A DNA stretch of 64,000 nt from Bradyrhizobium sp. ISRA464 (GTDB lineage Bacteria; Pseudomonadota; Alphaproteobacteria; Rhizobiales; Xanthobacteraceae): NCBI RefSeq assembly GCF_029910095.1, contig NZ_CP094526.1, forward strand, positions 8,012,501-8,076,500, read 5' to 3'. Each line of letters opens with the position of its first letter. The stretch's first letter is position 1. Under the pieces are notes generated by a model, which was not told where the DNA came from, made no database searches, and saw only the letters and a list, made by a program, of their open reading frames with translations. Positions 12,344-21,059 of the stretch are shown here, piece after piece. The position numbers were made by a program, and so were the translations under genes.

Positions 12344-13216
12344 ATGCCCCATGCCGTAACGAAAGATAATGTCCGCCTCCATTTCGAAGAAGCGGGCAAC
12401 GGGACCCCGATCATTTTCCTGCACGAGTTCGCCGCTGATCACACCAATTGGGAACCGCAGATGCGGTACTTCTCGCGCGGGCACCGCTGCATCGCCTATT
12501 CGGCGCGTGGCTACACGCCGTCGGACGTGCCGCCGAATGCCGACGTCTACACCTACAAGCATTTCTATACCGATGCGCTCGCGGTTCTCGACCATCTCGG
12601 GATCGTGAAAGCGCATTTCATCGGCCTTTCGATGGGCTCCTACTCATCGCTGCAGATCGGCCTCAATGCGCCGGAGCGCGCAATCTCGATGACGCTCGCC
12701 GCCGTCGGCTCCGGCTCCAGCCTGGAAAATCTCGATGCCTTCCGCGCGCAGTGCCGCGCCAATGCCGAGCAGTATGAGGCGATCGGCTCGGTCGAGGTCG
12801 CGAAGGTCACGCGCGAGGCGCCGAGCCGGATTCCGTTCCTCCTGAAGGACCCGCGCGGTCACGCCGATTTCTATGCCGCCCTCGCCCGTCATGACGCCAA
12901 AGGCTCGGCCAACACGATGCGCAGTTTTCAAGGCGGCCGGCCCTCGATCTACACCATGACGGAGGCGATCCGGCGCGTGCCGACGCCGGCGCTGATCCTG
13001 TGCGGCGACGAGGACGACAATTGCATCGAGCCCAGCATGTTCCTGAAGAAGCATCTGCCGGCGACGGGCCTCGCCTTCTTTCCGAAGTCGGGCCACGTGC
13101 TCAATCTCGAGGAGCCCGCGCTGTTCAACGAGATGGTCGAACGCTTCATCGCGCTGGTCGAGGCCGGACGCTGGCCGGTGCGCGATCCGCGCTCGCTGGT
13201 GGCGGCGCCGGTGTGA
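12344..13216 (+). CDS. alpha/beta hydrolase
   Basis: 290 residues with the alpha/beta hydrolase layout: oxyanion strand IIFLHEFAADHTNWEPQM, nucleophile elbow GLSMGS (Ser near 102), acid loop LILCGDEDDN and the catalytic His in KSGHVLNLEEP. The substrate is not readable. The ATG at 12344 is preferred because GAGAAGGA sits nine bases upstream. The gene converges with metW, with four bases between the stops. Confidence 0.88.
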   Translation: MPHAVTKDNVRLHFEEAGNGTPIIFLHEFAADHTNWEPQMRYFSRGHRCIAYSARGYTPSDVPPNADVYTYKHFYTDALAVLDHLGIVKAHFIGLSMGSYSSLQIGLNAPERAISMTLAAVGSGSSLENLDAFRAQCRANAEQYEAIGSVEVAKVTREAPSRIPFLLKDPRGHADFYAALARHDAKGSANTMRSFQGGRPSIYTMTEAIRRVPTPALILCGDEDDNCIEPSMFLKKHLPATGLAFFPKSGHVLNLEEPALFNEMVERFIALVEAGRWPVRDPRSLVAAPV

Positions 13217-13220
13217 ACCG

Positions 13221-13886
13221 TCACTTCCCTTTCTCGCCGCGGCTCAGCAGGAACACGCCCTGCTCGCCGAACATGTTCCAGACCCACCAGGGCAGATTGA
13301 GCGGCACCGGGCGGCCGTAGAGATCGAGCGCGACCGCGCGCTCCATCTTGCCGTTGATCTCGTCGCAGAGCTGGACGAAGTCCTTGATGGTGCAGAAATG
13401 GATGTTGGCGGTGTCGTACCAGGTCGCTGGCAGGTTCTCGGTGCGCGGCATGTGGCCACCGATCAAGAGCTGCAGCCGCATCTTCCAGAACCCGAAATTC
13501 GGGAACGAGACGATGGCGCGGTGGCCGATGCGCAGCAGATTCTCCAGTACCACTTTGGGCTGCCGCGTCGCCTGCAAGGTCTGCGACAGGATCACATAGT
13601 CGAAGGCGTCGTCGGGATAATTGACGAGGTCGGTGTCGGCATCGCCCTGCACCACCGCGAGCCCCTTGGCAACGCAGCGGTTGACGCCCTCGCGCGACAG
13701 CTCGATGCCGCGCCCGTCGATGCCGCGGCTCTCCAGCAGCTCCAAGAGGTCACCGTCGCCGCAGCCGACGTCGAGCACGCGCGAACCCGGAGCCACCATG
13801 TCGGCGACGAGGAGATGGTCAGCGCGGTAGCTTCCGGTTCGCTCGGGCGCGACGCCGGGCAGCGGCAGGGTTTGCTGGATGCTCAT
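13221..13886 (-). CDS. metW: methionine biosynthesis protein MetW
   Basis: 221 residues with a class I methyltransferase fold: SAM motif [15 protein letters not shown] near 38-52, then [15 protein letters not shown]. MetW is always paired with MetX in this group and is needed for, or stimulates, homoserine O-acetylation. Its start ATGA overlaps the metX stop by four bases, so the two are translationally coupled. Both lie downstream of the SAM-II riboswitch. Confidence 0.95.
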   Translation of the reverse strand: MSIQQTLPLPGVAPERTGSYRADHLLVADMVAPGSRVLDVGCGDGDLLELLESRGIDGRGIELSREGVNRCVAKGLAVVQGDADTDLVNYPDDAFDYVILSQTLQATRQPKVVLENLLRIGHRAIVSFPNFGFWKMRLQLLIGGHMPRTENLPATWYDTANIHFCTIKDFVQLCDEINGKMERAVALDLYGRPVPLNLPWWVWNMFGEQGVFLLSRGEKGK

Positions 13887-15106
13887 GACTGGTCGTCGCC
13901 ATTTCCAAGCCCGCGCGCCTTGCCTGCGGCCTGCAGGAAGGCGCGGGAGATATCCAGGAATTCGGGCACGTCGAGCAGGAACGCGTCGTGGCCCTTATCG
14001 GTCTCGATCTCGGCGAACGACACCCGCGCGCTCGAGGCATTCAGCGCGTGCACCAGCGCGCGTGACTCCGAGGTCGGGAACAGCCAGTCGCTGGTGAACG
14101 AGATCACGCAGAAGCGCGTCTTGATGCCGGTGAACGCCTTCGCCAGCACACCGTTGTGATCGGCGGCGATGTCGAAATAGTCCATCGCGCGCGTCAAATA
14201 GAGATAGCTGTTGGCGTCGAAGCGCTCGACGAATGACGAGCCCTGGTAGCGCAGATAGCTCTCGACCTGGAAATCCGCATCGAACGAGAAGGTGGGCAGG
14301 TCGCGGTCCTGCATCCGCCGCCCGAATTTGCGATGCAGCGCGGCGTCCGAGAGATAGGTGATGTGCGCGGCCATCCGCGCCACCGCGAGCCCGCGATGCG
14401 GATGCGTGTCCTCGTCGACATAGCGGCCGCCACGCCAGTCCGGATCGGCCATCACGGCCTGCCGTCCGAGCTCGTGAAAGGCGATGTTCTGCGCAGAGTG
14501 GCGTGTCGCGCAGGCGATCGCGAGCGTCGAGAACACGCGCTCGGGATAAGCCGCGACCCATTGCACCGCCTGCATGCCGCCCATCGAGCCGCCGACCACG
14601 CAGAACAGCGTCGTGATGCCGAGACGATCGATCAGCATCGCCTGGGCGCGCACCATGTCGGGAATGGTGATGATCGGGAAATCCAGCCCCCATACCTTGC
14701 CGGTGGCAGGGTTGAACGAGGCAGGGCCGGTCGAGCCCATGCAGCCGCCGATCACGTTGGAGCAGATGATGAAATATTTGCGCGGGTCGAGCGGCTTGCG
14801 GGCGCCGACCATGGTCTCCCACCAGCCGGGCTTGCCGGTGACGGGATGGATGTTGTTGACGTGCTGATCGCCGGTCAGCGCGTGACAGACCAGGATCGCG
14901 TTGGAGCGGTCGGCGTTTAGCTCGCCATAGGTCTGGTAGGCGATCTGGAATGGTGCGAGATCGACGCCGCAGTCGAGCTTCAGCGGCTGCTCGATGCCGA
15001 ACTTCGCCACCAACGACGAGGGATGATCGGCCTCATGGGCGCGATCATCACTATTGATCGAAGGGCTCGTGATCGAAGGGCTCGGTATCGGACGCACGTT
15101 GCTCAT
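13883..15106 (-). CDS. metX: homoserine O-acetyltransferase MetX
   Basis: 407 residues. It transfers an acetyl group from acetyl-CoA to homoserine, the first committed step to methionine. The alpha/beta hydrolase core has nucleophile S174 in GGSMGG, and the acid and base lie in TSDWLFPT and DKGHDAFL. The N-terminal 30 residues are Ser/Asp-rich and variable. The start [11 protein letters not shown] is the ATG at 15106, with GGAGGCGGGG some 14 bases upstream. Expression should fall when SAM is plentiful, through the riboswitch and terminator upstream. Confidence 0.97.
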   Translation of the reverse strand: MSNVRPIPSPSITSPSINSDDRAHEADHPSSLVAKFGIEQPLKLDCGVDLAPFQIAYQTYGELNADRSNAILVCHALTGDQHVNNIHPVTGKPGWWETMVGARKPLDPRKYFIICSNVIGGCMGSTGPASFNPATGKVWGLDFPIITIPDMVRAQAMLIDRLGITTLFCVVGGSMGGMQAVQWVAAYPERVFSTLAIACATRHSAQNIAFHELGRQAVMADPDWRGGRYVDEDTHPHRGLAVARMAAHITYLSDAALHRKFGRRMQDRDLPTFSFDADFQVESYLRYQGSSFVERFDANSYLYLTRAMDYFDIAADHNGVLAKAFTGIKTRFCVISFTSDWLFPTSESRALVHALNASSARVSFAEIETDKGHDAFLLDVPEFLDISRAFLQAAGKARGLGNGDDQS

Positions 15107-15156
15107 CTAGGCGACCCCGCCTCCGCGCGGGAGGCCTCGAACAGGAATCAGGCCAT

Positions 15157-15208
15157 AAAAAACCCGGCCTGAACAAAGGTTCGGCCGGGAGCTGATCTGT
15201 CCCCGGCC
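15157..15208 (-). terminator. attenuator: intrinsic terminator with overlapping anti-terminator
   Basis: On the minus strand CCCGGCC-GAAC (15179-15189) pairs with GTTC-A-GGCCGGG (15163-15174) and is followed by six Ts (15157-15162). This is a complete intrinsic terminator. The same CCCGGCC can instead pair with GGCCGGG at 15202-15208, just after the riboswitch core. The two hairpins exclude each other, a standard transcription-attenuation layout ahead of metX. Confidence 0.75.
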
Positions 15209-15263
15209 TGTTTAGCGAGTTGTTTAACGTGGCTGCAAGCCGGCCGGCTCAAATGACCACGGA
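15206..15263 (-). promoter_or_regulatory. SAM-II riboswitch
   Basis: The minus strand reads CGTGGTCATTTGAGCC, then GGCTTGCAGCCACGTTAAAC, then AACTCGCTAAACAGG. This is the SAM-II consensus: the P1 stem CGTGG/CCACG, the TTAAA segment and the GCTAAA pseudoknot strand that pairs into the P1 loop. SAM-II is known mainly upstream of met genes in Alphaproteobacteria, and metX is next in the same direction. SAM binding is expected to turn the gene off. Confidence 0.93.
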
Positions 15264-15435
15264 AGTGCAGGGAAACTAGTCCTCGGACCCCGTGTCGTCA
15301 AGGTTAGCCTCGCCCTCACCCCATGGTTAACCCGATCGCGCAAGGCACGCCTGCGACGTTTCTCTTTGCTTTCGGCGGCCGTCTTTCCTAATCAGGGACA
15401 CAGTCATCGGGCCGCCCGGATCACAAGGTTTTCAG

Positions 15436-16284
15436 ATGTCCAACCCTCCCCCGTCGCCGCCTTCGCTGCAGGAGCTGCGCAAGGAGATCGACGCAATCGA
15501 CGAGCAGGTCCACCGCCTGCTGATGGCGCGCGGCGATATCATCGACCGCCTGATCCAGGTCAAGAAGACCCAGGAGGTCGGCTCGGCATTTCGCCCCGCA
15601 CGCGAGGCCAGCATGATGCGCGGCCTGGTCGAGCGGCATCGTGGCATCCTGCCGCTCGACACCATCGAGAGCATCTGGCGCGTCATCATCTCGACCTTCA
15701 CCTACGTGCAGGCGCCGTTCTCGGTGCATGCCGACGTCTCCGTCGGCGAGTCCGCGATGCGGGATTCGGCGCGATTCCATTTCGGCTTCGTGGTGCCCTA
15801 TGTGGCGCATTTCAGCGCGCAGGCCGCGGTCGATGCGGTGGCGTCGTCCAAGGGCGACCTCGCGCTGGTCTCCGCGATTGCAAGCCGCACGCCGTGGTGG
15901 AACGCGCTCGAAGCCAGTGGCGCGCCGAAGATCATCGCACGGCTGCCGTTCCTCGAGCGCGCCGATCACCCCGCCGCGCTGCCGGTGTTCGTGGTCTCGC
16001 GAGTCGCCGACGATGCCATGGTGACGGAAGTCCAGGTGTGGAGCGTGCGCGTCTCCGGCTGGAACGCCGACGTCGCGCGCGCGCTGGCGCCGCTCGCGGA
16101 AATCGTCGCGGTGCCCGACACCGCCTTCGACGGCGCGGCGCTGCTGGTGTCGGTCGCGGGTACCGGCTTCGAGGCGATCAAGCTCGCCTTGATCCAGGCC
16201 GGCGCCTCGGTCCGCTCGTCGGCCCTCGTCGGCAGCCACGCAACGCGCTATACGGTGCCTCCTGGCGGGTCGGCCAGAAGTTAA
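15436..16284 (+). CDS. chorismate mutase with C-terminal extension
   Basis: 282 residues. Residues 10-95 form an AroQ-type chorismate mutase (LQELRKEIDAIDEQVHRLLM, then RGDIIDRLIQVKK), which converts chorismate to prephenate. The remaining 185 residues (about 110-275) look like a degenerate prephenate-dehydratase-type/periplasmic-binding fold (SVGESAMRDSARFHFGFVVP) and probably regulate rather than catalyse; that is an inference. It starts a cluster with hisC and the prephenate dehydrogenase, which would carry prephenate on to tyrosine. Confidence 0.88.
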   Translation: MSNPPPSPPSLQELRKEIDAIDEQVHRLLMARGDIIDRLIQVKKTQEVGSAFRPAREASMMRGLVERHRGILPLDTIESIWRVIISTFTYVQAPFSVHADVSVGESAMRDSARFHFGFVVPYVAHFSAQAAVDAVASSKGDLALVSAIASRTPWWNALEASGAPKIIARLPFLERADHPAALPVFVVSRVADDAMVTEVQVWSVRVSGWNADVARALAPLAEIVAVPDTAFDGAALLVSVAGTGFEAIKLALIQAGASVRSSALVGSHATRYTVPPGGSARS

Positions 16285-16371
16285 GCCCCCCGCCTTGATG
16301 CTTGTTTTGACGCGTTTTCTTGCGCGAACCGGTATCCACTTCGCTGGAAAACGCTCTGTCCGGAGTTGATG

Positions 16372-17469
16372 ATGTCCCGCCCCGTGCCGAACCCCGGCAT
16401 CCTCGAAATTGCGCCCTACACGCCGGGCAAGAGCCCGGTGCCGGAACCGGGGCGCAAGGTGTTCAAGCTGTCCGCCAACGAGACGCCGTTCGGCCCGTCG
16501 CCGAAGGCGATCGCGGCCTACAAGCACGCAGCCGACCATCTCGAGGACTACCCGGAGGGTACTTCGCGCGTGCTGCGCGAAGCGATCGGCCGCACCTACG
16601 GTCTCGATCCCGACCGCATCATCTGCGGCGCCGGGTCCGACGAGATCCTCAATCTGCTCGCGCACACCTATCTCGCACAAGGCGACGAGGCGATCTCGAC
16701 CACCCACGGCTTCCTGGTCTACCCGATCGCAACCATGGCGAACGGCGCCAAGAACGTCATCGCCGCCGAGAGCAACTTCACCGCCGACGTCGACGCGATC
16801 CTGAAGGCGGTGACGCCGCGCACCAAGCTGGTCTGGCTCGCCAACCCGAACAACCCGACCGGCACCTATCTGCCGTTCGACGAGGTCAAGCGCCTGCGCG
16901 CCGCTCTCCCGTCGCAGGTACTGCTGGTGCTCGACGCCGCCTATGCCGACTACGTCTCGCGCAACGATTACGAGTTCGGCATCGAGCTCGTCGCCACCAC
17001 CGACAACACGGTGGTCACCCACACCTTCTCGAAGATCCATGGGCTCGCCGCGCTGCGCGTGGGCTGGATGTTCGGGCCGGCGCACATCGTCGATGCCTGC
17101 AACCGCATCCGCGGTCCATTCAACGTCTCGACGCCGGCGATGCTGGCGGCCGCGGCGGCGATCGAGGACTCCGCGCATGTGCAGATGTCGAAGACGCACA
17201 CCGAAAAGTGGCGCAGCTGGCTGACCGAGGAGTTCGGCAAGCTCGGGCTCAAGGTGACGCCGAGCGTCGCGAACTTCGTGCTGATCCATTTCCCGACCGA
17301 CAAGGGCAGGACCGCGGCGGAAGCCGACGCCTATCTCACACGGCGCGGCCTCGTGCTGCGCGCACTCAACAATTACAAGCTGCCGCACGCGCTGCGCATG
17401 ACCATCGGCACCGAGGAAGCCAACCGCCTCGTGGTCGAGAGCCTGCGCGACTTCATGGCCGGAAGGTGA
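16372..17469 (+). CDS. hisC: histidinol-phosphate aminotransferase
   Basis: 365 residues, PLP-dependent fold type I. The Schiff-base lysine is K221 ([14 protein letters not shown]), with ANPNNPTG near 157-164 and LDAAYADY near 187-194. In this place between chorismate mutase and prephenate dehydrogenase, HisC-family enzymes often act as aromatic aminotransferases as well as in histidine synthesis. The ATG at 16372 is chosen because GGAG ends six bases upstream; an ATG at 16369 is equally in frame. Confidence 0.93.
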   Translation: MSRPVPNPGILEIAPYTPGKSPVPEPGRKVFKLSANETPFGPSPKAIAAYKHAADHLEDYPEGTSRVLREAIGRTYGLDPDRIICGAGSDEILNLLAHTYLAQGDEAISTTHGFLVYPIATMANGAKNVIAAESNFTADVDAILKAVTPRTKLVWLANPNNPTGTYLPFDEVKRLRAALPSQVLLVLDAAYADYVSRNDYEFGIELVATTDNTVVTHTFSKIHGLAALRVGWMFGPAHIVDACNRIRGPFNVSTPAMLAAAAAIEDSAHVQMSKTHTEKWRSWLTEEFGKLGLKVTPSVANFVLIHFPTDKGRTAAEADAYLTRRGLVLRALNNYKLPHALRMTIGTEEANRLVVESLRDFMAGR

Positions 17470-18419
17470 ACACCGACGTGACCACAGCCCCGCTTTTCAA
17501 ACGCCTCGCACTGATCGGCTTCGGCCTGATCGGCGGCTCGATCGCGCGCGCTGCCCGCGCGCAAGGCTTGGTCGGCGAGATCGTCACCACCGCACGCTCG
17601 GAGAAGACACGCGCGCGCGTCGCCGAGCTCGGCATTGTCGATCAGGTCGTCGCGACCAATGCGGAAGCCGCGAAGGATGCCGATCTCGTCATCCTCTGCA
17701 TTCCTGTCGGCGCCTGCGGTCCGGTCGCGGCCGAAATCGCGAGCCACCTGAAGCCCGGCGCCATCATCTCCGACGTCGGCTCGGTGAAGGGGGCGGTCGT
17801 GAAGGACATGGCGCCGCATCTGCCTGACGCCGTGCACTTCGTGCCGGCACATCCCGTCGCCGGCACCGAGCATTCCGGCCCGGATTCCGGCTTCGCCGAG
17901 CTCTTCATCAACCGCTGGTGCATCCTGACGCCGCCTGACGGCACCGATCCCGCCGCGACCGACCGGCTGCGCGCCTTCTGGGCCGCGCTCGGCGCCAAGG
18001 TCGAGATCATGACGCCGGATCATCATGATCTCGTGCTCGCGATCACCAGCCATTTGCCGCATCTGATCGCGTACACCATCGTCGGCACCGCTGACGAGCT
18101 GGCACAGGTGACGGAATCCGAAGTGATCAAGTTCTCGGCCGGCGGCTTCCGCGACTTCACCCGCATCGCGGCGTCCGACCCGACGATGTGGCGCGACGTG
18201 TTCCTCGCCAACAAGGAGGCTGTGCTGGAGATGCTCGGCACCTTCAACGAGGACCTGTCGAAGCTCACGCGTGCGATCCGCCGCGGCGACGGCGATGCGC
18301 TGTTCGACCATTTCACCCGCACCCGCGCCATCCGCCGCGGCATCGTCGAGATCGGCCAGGATTCCGCCGCCGCCGACTTCGGCCGGCCGCATGCGAATCT
18401 GGGGAAGAAGGCGGAGTAG
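17466..18419 (+). CDS. tyrA: prephenate/arogenate dehydrogenase
   Basis: About 317 residues. An N-terminal NAD(P) Rossmann motif, [14 protein letters not shown], is followed by the TyrA signature [13 protein letters not shown] and a helical C-terminal domain ([18 protein letters not shown]). It oxidatively decarboxylates prephenate or arogenate to a tyrosine precursor. The GTG at 17466 overlaps the hisC stop (GTGA), suggesting coupling; a GTG at 17478 with GGAAGG upstream is an alternative start. It is the last gene of the cluster. Confidence 0.93.
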   Translation: MNTDVTTAPLFKRLALIGFGLIGGSIARAARAQGLVGEIVTTARSEKTRARVAELGIVDQVVATNAEAAKDADLVILCIPVGACGPVAAEIASHLKPGAIISDVGSVKGAVVKDMAPHLPDAVHFVPAHPVAGTEHSGPDSGFAELFINRWCILTPPDGTDPAATDRLRAFWAALGAKVEIMTPDHHDLVLAITSHLPHLIAYTIVGTADELAQVTESEVIKFSAGGFRDFTRIAASDPTMWRDVFLANKEAVLEMLGTFNEDLSKLTRAIRRGDGDALFDHFTRTRAIRRGIVEIGQDSAAADFGRPHANLGKKAE

Positions 18420-18433
18420 AGCGCCGCGCATTT

Positions 18434-18670
18434 CGACGTCATCCCAGCGCAGGACGGGGCCGATGTCGCACCAGATCCACAGCCGTCGTCCCGGCGAAGG
18501 CCGGGACCCATATTCCGCGGCTTGTGAACGGGACTCTCCGTTCGTCGTCCTGGCGAAAGCCAGGACCCATAACCACCGCAGTTGCTGATGAGCGGGATCG
18601 TGGCCCCGGCGTCGCGCAACTACTGAGATTTGGGGTAATGGGTCCTGGCTTTCGCCAGGACGACACTGAG
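18434..18670. repeat. cluster of palindromic intergenic repeats
   Basis: At least three related units. CGTCGTCCCGGCGAAGGCCG lies at 18,482, CGTCGTCCTGGCGAAAGCCA at 18,544, and the inverted copy ATGGGTCCTGGCTTTCGCCA at about 18,638-18,657. Each can form a hairpin by itself, and the second and third can pair with each other. They follow the tyrA stop and may end its transcript. No gene is supported here. Confidence 0.8.
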
Positions 18671-18774
18671 TGTGTTTCGCCATTGTGAGTCATACATCCG
18701 CATTCTCGCGGCGCGGTGCGTCCGAGGTTTGCTGCCAACTTCGCCGCTCTTCGATCAGAGGGCGCAGGGAAGAC

Positions 18775-19110
18775 CGGGCGCCGATCGCACCCATGGGTCC
18801 CGCGTAGTAAAAAACGCGGGAGGTAGGACCACAGGTGAAACCGGGAACATCCCGGCCTTCCCTGCGCGATGGTTTTACGGCTTATACGTGCTCTCCCCGG
18901 CGAGACCGGGCTTTGTTGTCACCGTCGTCCGCGAAAGACATTGCGCTCTTGCGAAGAGACACCTGCCACTGGGGCGTCAGGACCACACGACTTCACCGTC
19001 CGCCGTGCATGTGCTCGTCAGTCACACGCTCGGCGTCCACCGCATCTCGACCCAACACTCGTGACGATCGCGCAGCGCCCCTCAAGCGGGTGAGACGGGC
19101 CTATTCATAC
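18775..19110. ncRNA. hairpin-rich non-coding element, candidate structured RNA or repeat
   Basis: No convincing gene in 340 bp. Three strong hairpins stand close together: TCCCGCG/CGCGGGA (18798-18804 with 18815-18821), CCGGGA-ACA-TCCCGG (18841-18855) and CCCGG-CGAGA-CCGGG (18896-18910). Overlapping short ORFs in several frames give low-complexity, Arg/Ser-rich products without ribosome-binding sites. I recall closely similar text between genes in other Bradyrhizobium genomes, but could not check. Strand and transcription are unknown. Confidence 0.35.
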
Positions 19111-19268
19111 ACCGAGTTACGATTCTGAAAAACAGAAATATTTTTACGTAAGGGGCTTGCCACGTCGGGCAACTCAGTGATTGGCGCGTCAGGGACGCAC
19201 GGACGGAAGGGTTCCCTCCCCCTTGCGGGAGGGCAATCGCAGATGACATCGCCGTGGGGCTGACACGT

Positions 19269-19369
19269 CGTCATGGCCGGGCTTGTCCCGGCCATCCACG
19301 TCTTTCTTCACATGGAAAACCAAAAGACGTGGATGCCCGGGACAAGCCAGGACAAGCCCGGGCATGACG
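19269..19369. repeat. long imperfect palindrome
   Basis: The left arm starts CGTCATGGCCGGGCTTGTCC and ends CCACGTCTT. The right arm is its inverse with about ten extra bases from a duplicated GGACAAGCC segment. Such units are common between genes in this group. The flanks (19111-19268 and 19370-19590) show only short direct and inverted repeats and no gene. Confidence 0.8.
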
Positions 19370-19590
19370 AGTGTGTGGGTAGACCAACCAAACCGCATGC
19401 ATCGAACGCACAGCGTGATCGGCATATGCAATTGCGCTCCCCGCAAGGGGCAGGGAGCCTGAGAGCGTGCTCACCTCACCGCATTCCGGAGCATATCGAC
19501 TTCGCTCGAAATGCTATCGCGTCTCCAAGTCGATCAACTCTGGTACTCCCGGTGCCGAGAGCTTCGCGTCTCGCGTCACCGCAATCTCGG

Positions 19591-20736
19591 TCAGCTCGTT
19601 CTCACCTTCGACGACTTTGCGGTTCTTGGACGTTTCACCGTGGCGTGCTTGGCCCGTGCAGCGGGCCGGTTGCGCATCTTCACGTCCAGTGCCGCTTGTT
19701 GCGTTTTGGCGCCATGGTTGTGAGCGGCATATTCCTTGCCGTCGATCGGAGCCGTGTGCGCCGGGTCCCGATCGAGATAGGGGCGTCCGACGCCAAACTC
19801 CCTTCCGTGCGCGTCGATCCATTTCCAGAGCTTTTCCGATGACCTCCATCGCTCGTCGCGTGTCGCACCGTCGACGCTGACAATGTCAGCCGCAAGCCCA
19901 TGGCCGTAGCCGCCACGGAAGCTGCCTCCGTGATACGACCTGTCGCTGGCCGCTTTGAGGCCGCTTGCAATCGACTGCCGGTAGTCATCGCGGAAGGCGC
20001 TGGTGATGCCGGGCGACAAGCCGGCCTGTTCCGCCGCGAGAAGCGCATGAAAGAGCTTCAGCTTGAAGGTCCGATCCATGCCTCCGATGACGTAATCCAT
20101 CATGGGCATGGCGGCTCTCTCGGCCGCCTTCGCGTCCTTCCAGGCGAAATCCTCATCGACAAGCCTGGTGAACGTTCTGGTGAGCGTCACCATTTTCTTC
20201 TTTTTCCTGACTGTCACCGTCCGTTGTTCCGGCACCTTGATGGTGTCTTCCTTGGGCGTCCTTTGATAGAGCGCCCACAAATAGCGGTCGATGCAGACGT
20301 TCACGTCCCAGCACTCGTCGAGAATTTCGATGGAGCCTACCGTCTCCTTGGCCTCGCGAGACTCCGGATCCGGCGTGTTCGCTGTCGGCGCCTGAACCGG
20401 TTGAGTTTCCTGCGACACCGTCGGATCGGTCGATCTGGCGTCCATGACAGCTTCCGGCTCGTGAGAGGTCGGCGCCGGGTTGACGGTCGCCACCGCCTCC
20501 GATCCGCCGGTGGTCACTACATTGGCGACATCGCCTGCGGCGTTGGACCTGGCAGTTGCCGGTGATATGGCAGGCACGGCATCGGCGACGACAGGAGGTG
20601 CGCGGTAATCGTTAGCTGATGCGCCGATATTCTCGATTCCAGCCGAACCGAACACCGCAAACCAGGCGACAATGCAACCGGGCAGAACGACCGTCCGGCA
20701 CAACGCCGCCGCCCCGATTGGCCGTGCGTTCATCAT
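19591..20736 (-). CDS. secreted M15-like D-Ala-D-Ala carboxypeptidase family protein
   Basis: About 381 residues. An N-terminal hydrophobic segment (VVLPGCIVAWFAVFGSAG) suggests export or anchoring. Residues about 30-140 are a Thr/Ala/Pro-rich linker. The C-terminal half has an M15/VanY-like core: SAFRDDYRQSIASGLKAA, then GGYGHGLAADIVS (zinc His and Asp) and the later DPAHTAP (His). The last 40 residues are Lys/Arg-rich. A peptidoglycan carboxypeptidase role is the family expectation. The ATG at 20736 follows TTTGGAGG. The core is more divergent than typical VanY, so activity is uncertain. Confidence 0.75.
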   Translation of the reverse strand: MMNARPIGAAALCRTVVLPGCIVAWFAVFGSAGIENIGASANDYRAPPVVADAVPAISPATARSNAAGDVANVVTTGGSEAVATVNPAPTSHEPEAVMDARSTDPTVSQETQPVQAPTANTPDPESREAKETVGSIEILDECWDVNVCIDRYLWALYQRTPKEDTIKVPEQRTVTVRKKKKMVTLTRTFTRLVDEDFAWKDAKAAERAAMPMMDYVIGGMDRTFKLKLFHALLAAEQAGLSPGITSAFRDDYRQSIASGLKAASDRSYHGGSFRGGYGHGLAADIVSVDGATRDERWRSSEKLWKWIDAHGREFGVGRPYLDRDPAHTAPIDGKEYAAHNHGAKTQQAALDVKMRNRPAARAKHATVKRPRTAKSSKVRTS

Positions 20737-20906
20737 CCCAGCCTCCAAAGGCTCCTCGGAGCCAGATTGCACAGCCAAGCATGTGACGAGGCGGATTGTC
20801 GGATCAGGGAATAGTCGCGCAATGGCGAAAGAGGGTTAACGATCCATATTTCCGGAGGATGTTGCCCGAATGCAACTCGCCTCCGCTGACACTCGTTGCC
20901 GCGATG

Positions 20907-21056
20907 CTACCGCCACAGTCTTCGCAGCGTTGCGGGCTGATTCACGTGCAGCCTTTCGAACAGCCTTGTGATCAAGGCTTTTCTGACTTCATCTGGCAGC
21001 AGTTCGGCTGACGCTCCGGTTTCGCGAACGGCCTCAGCAATATCATCAATACTCAT
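20907..21056 (-). CDS. possible small ORF (49 aa) coupled to the DUF2125 gene
   Basis: Starts with ATG three bases after the stop of the upstream DUF2125 gene and ends with TAG at 20907. The product begins MSIDDIAEAVRETGASAELL and continues with charged, helix-favouring residues (PDEVRKALITRLFERLHV). Composition is protein-like, but there is no Shine-Dalgarno of its own and no known family. Expression would depend on re-initiation from the upstream gene. Confidence 0.35.
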   Translation of the reverse strand: MSIDDIAEAVRETGASAELLPDEVRKALITRLFERLHVNQPATLRRLWR

Positions 21057-21059
21057 CGC

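Noticed and set aside
15421..17388. A 655-residue frame antisense to chorismate mutase and hisC
   Set aside because: It covers two well-supported genes on the other strand and has Arg/Gly/His-rich mirror composition.
18672..19128. Overlapping ORFs of 74-130 residues in the hairpin-rich element
   Set aside because: Several frames are open at once, with no ribosome-binding sites and Arg/Ser-rich products; the region looks non-coding.
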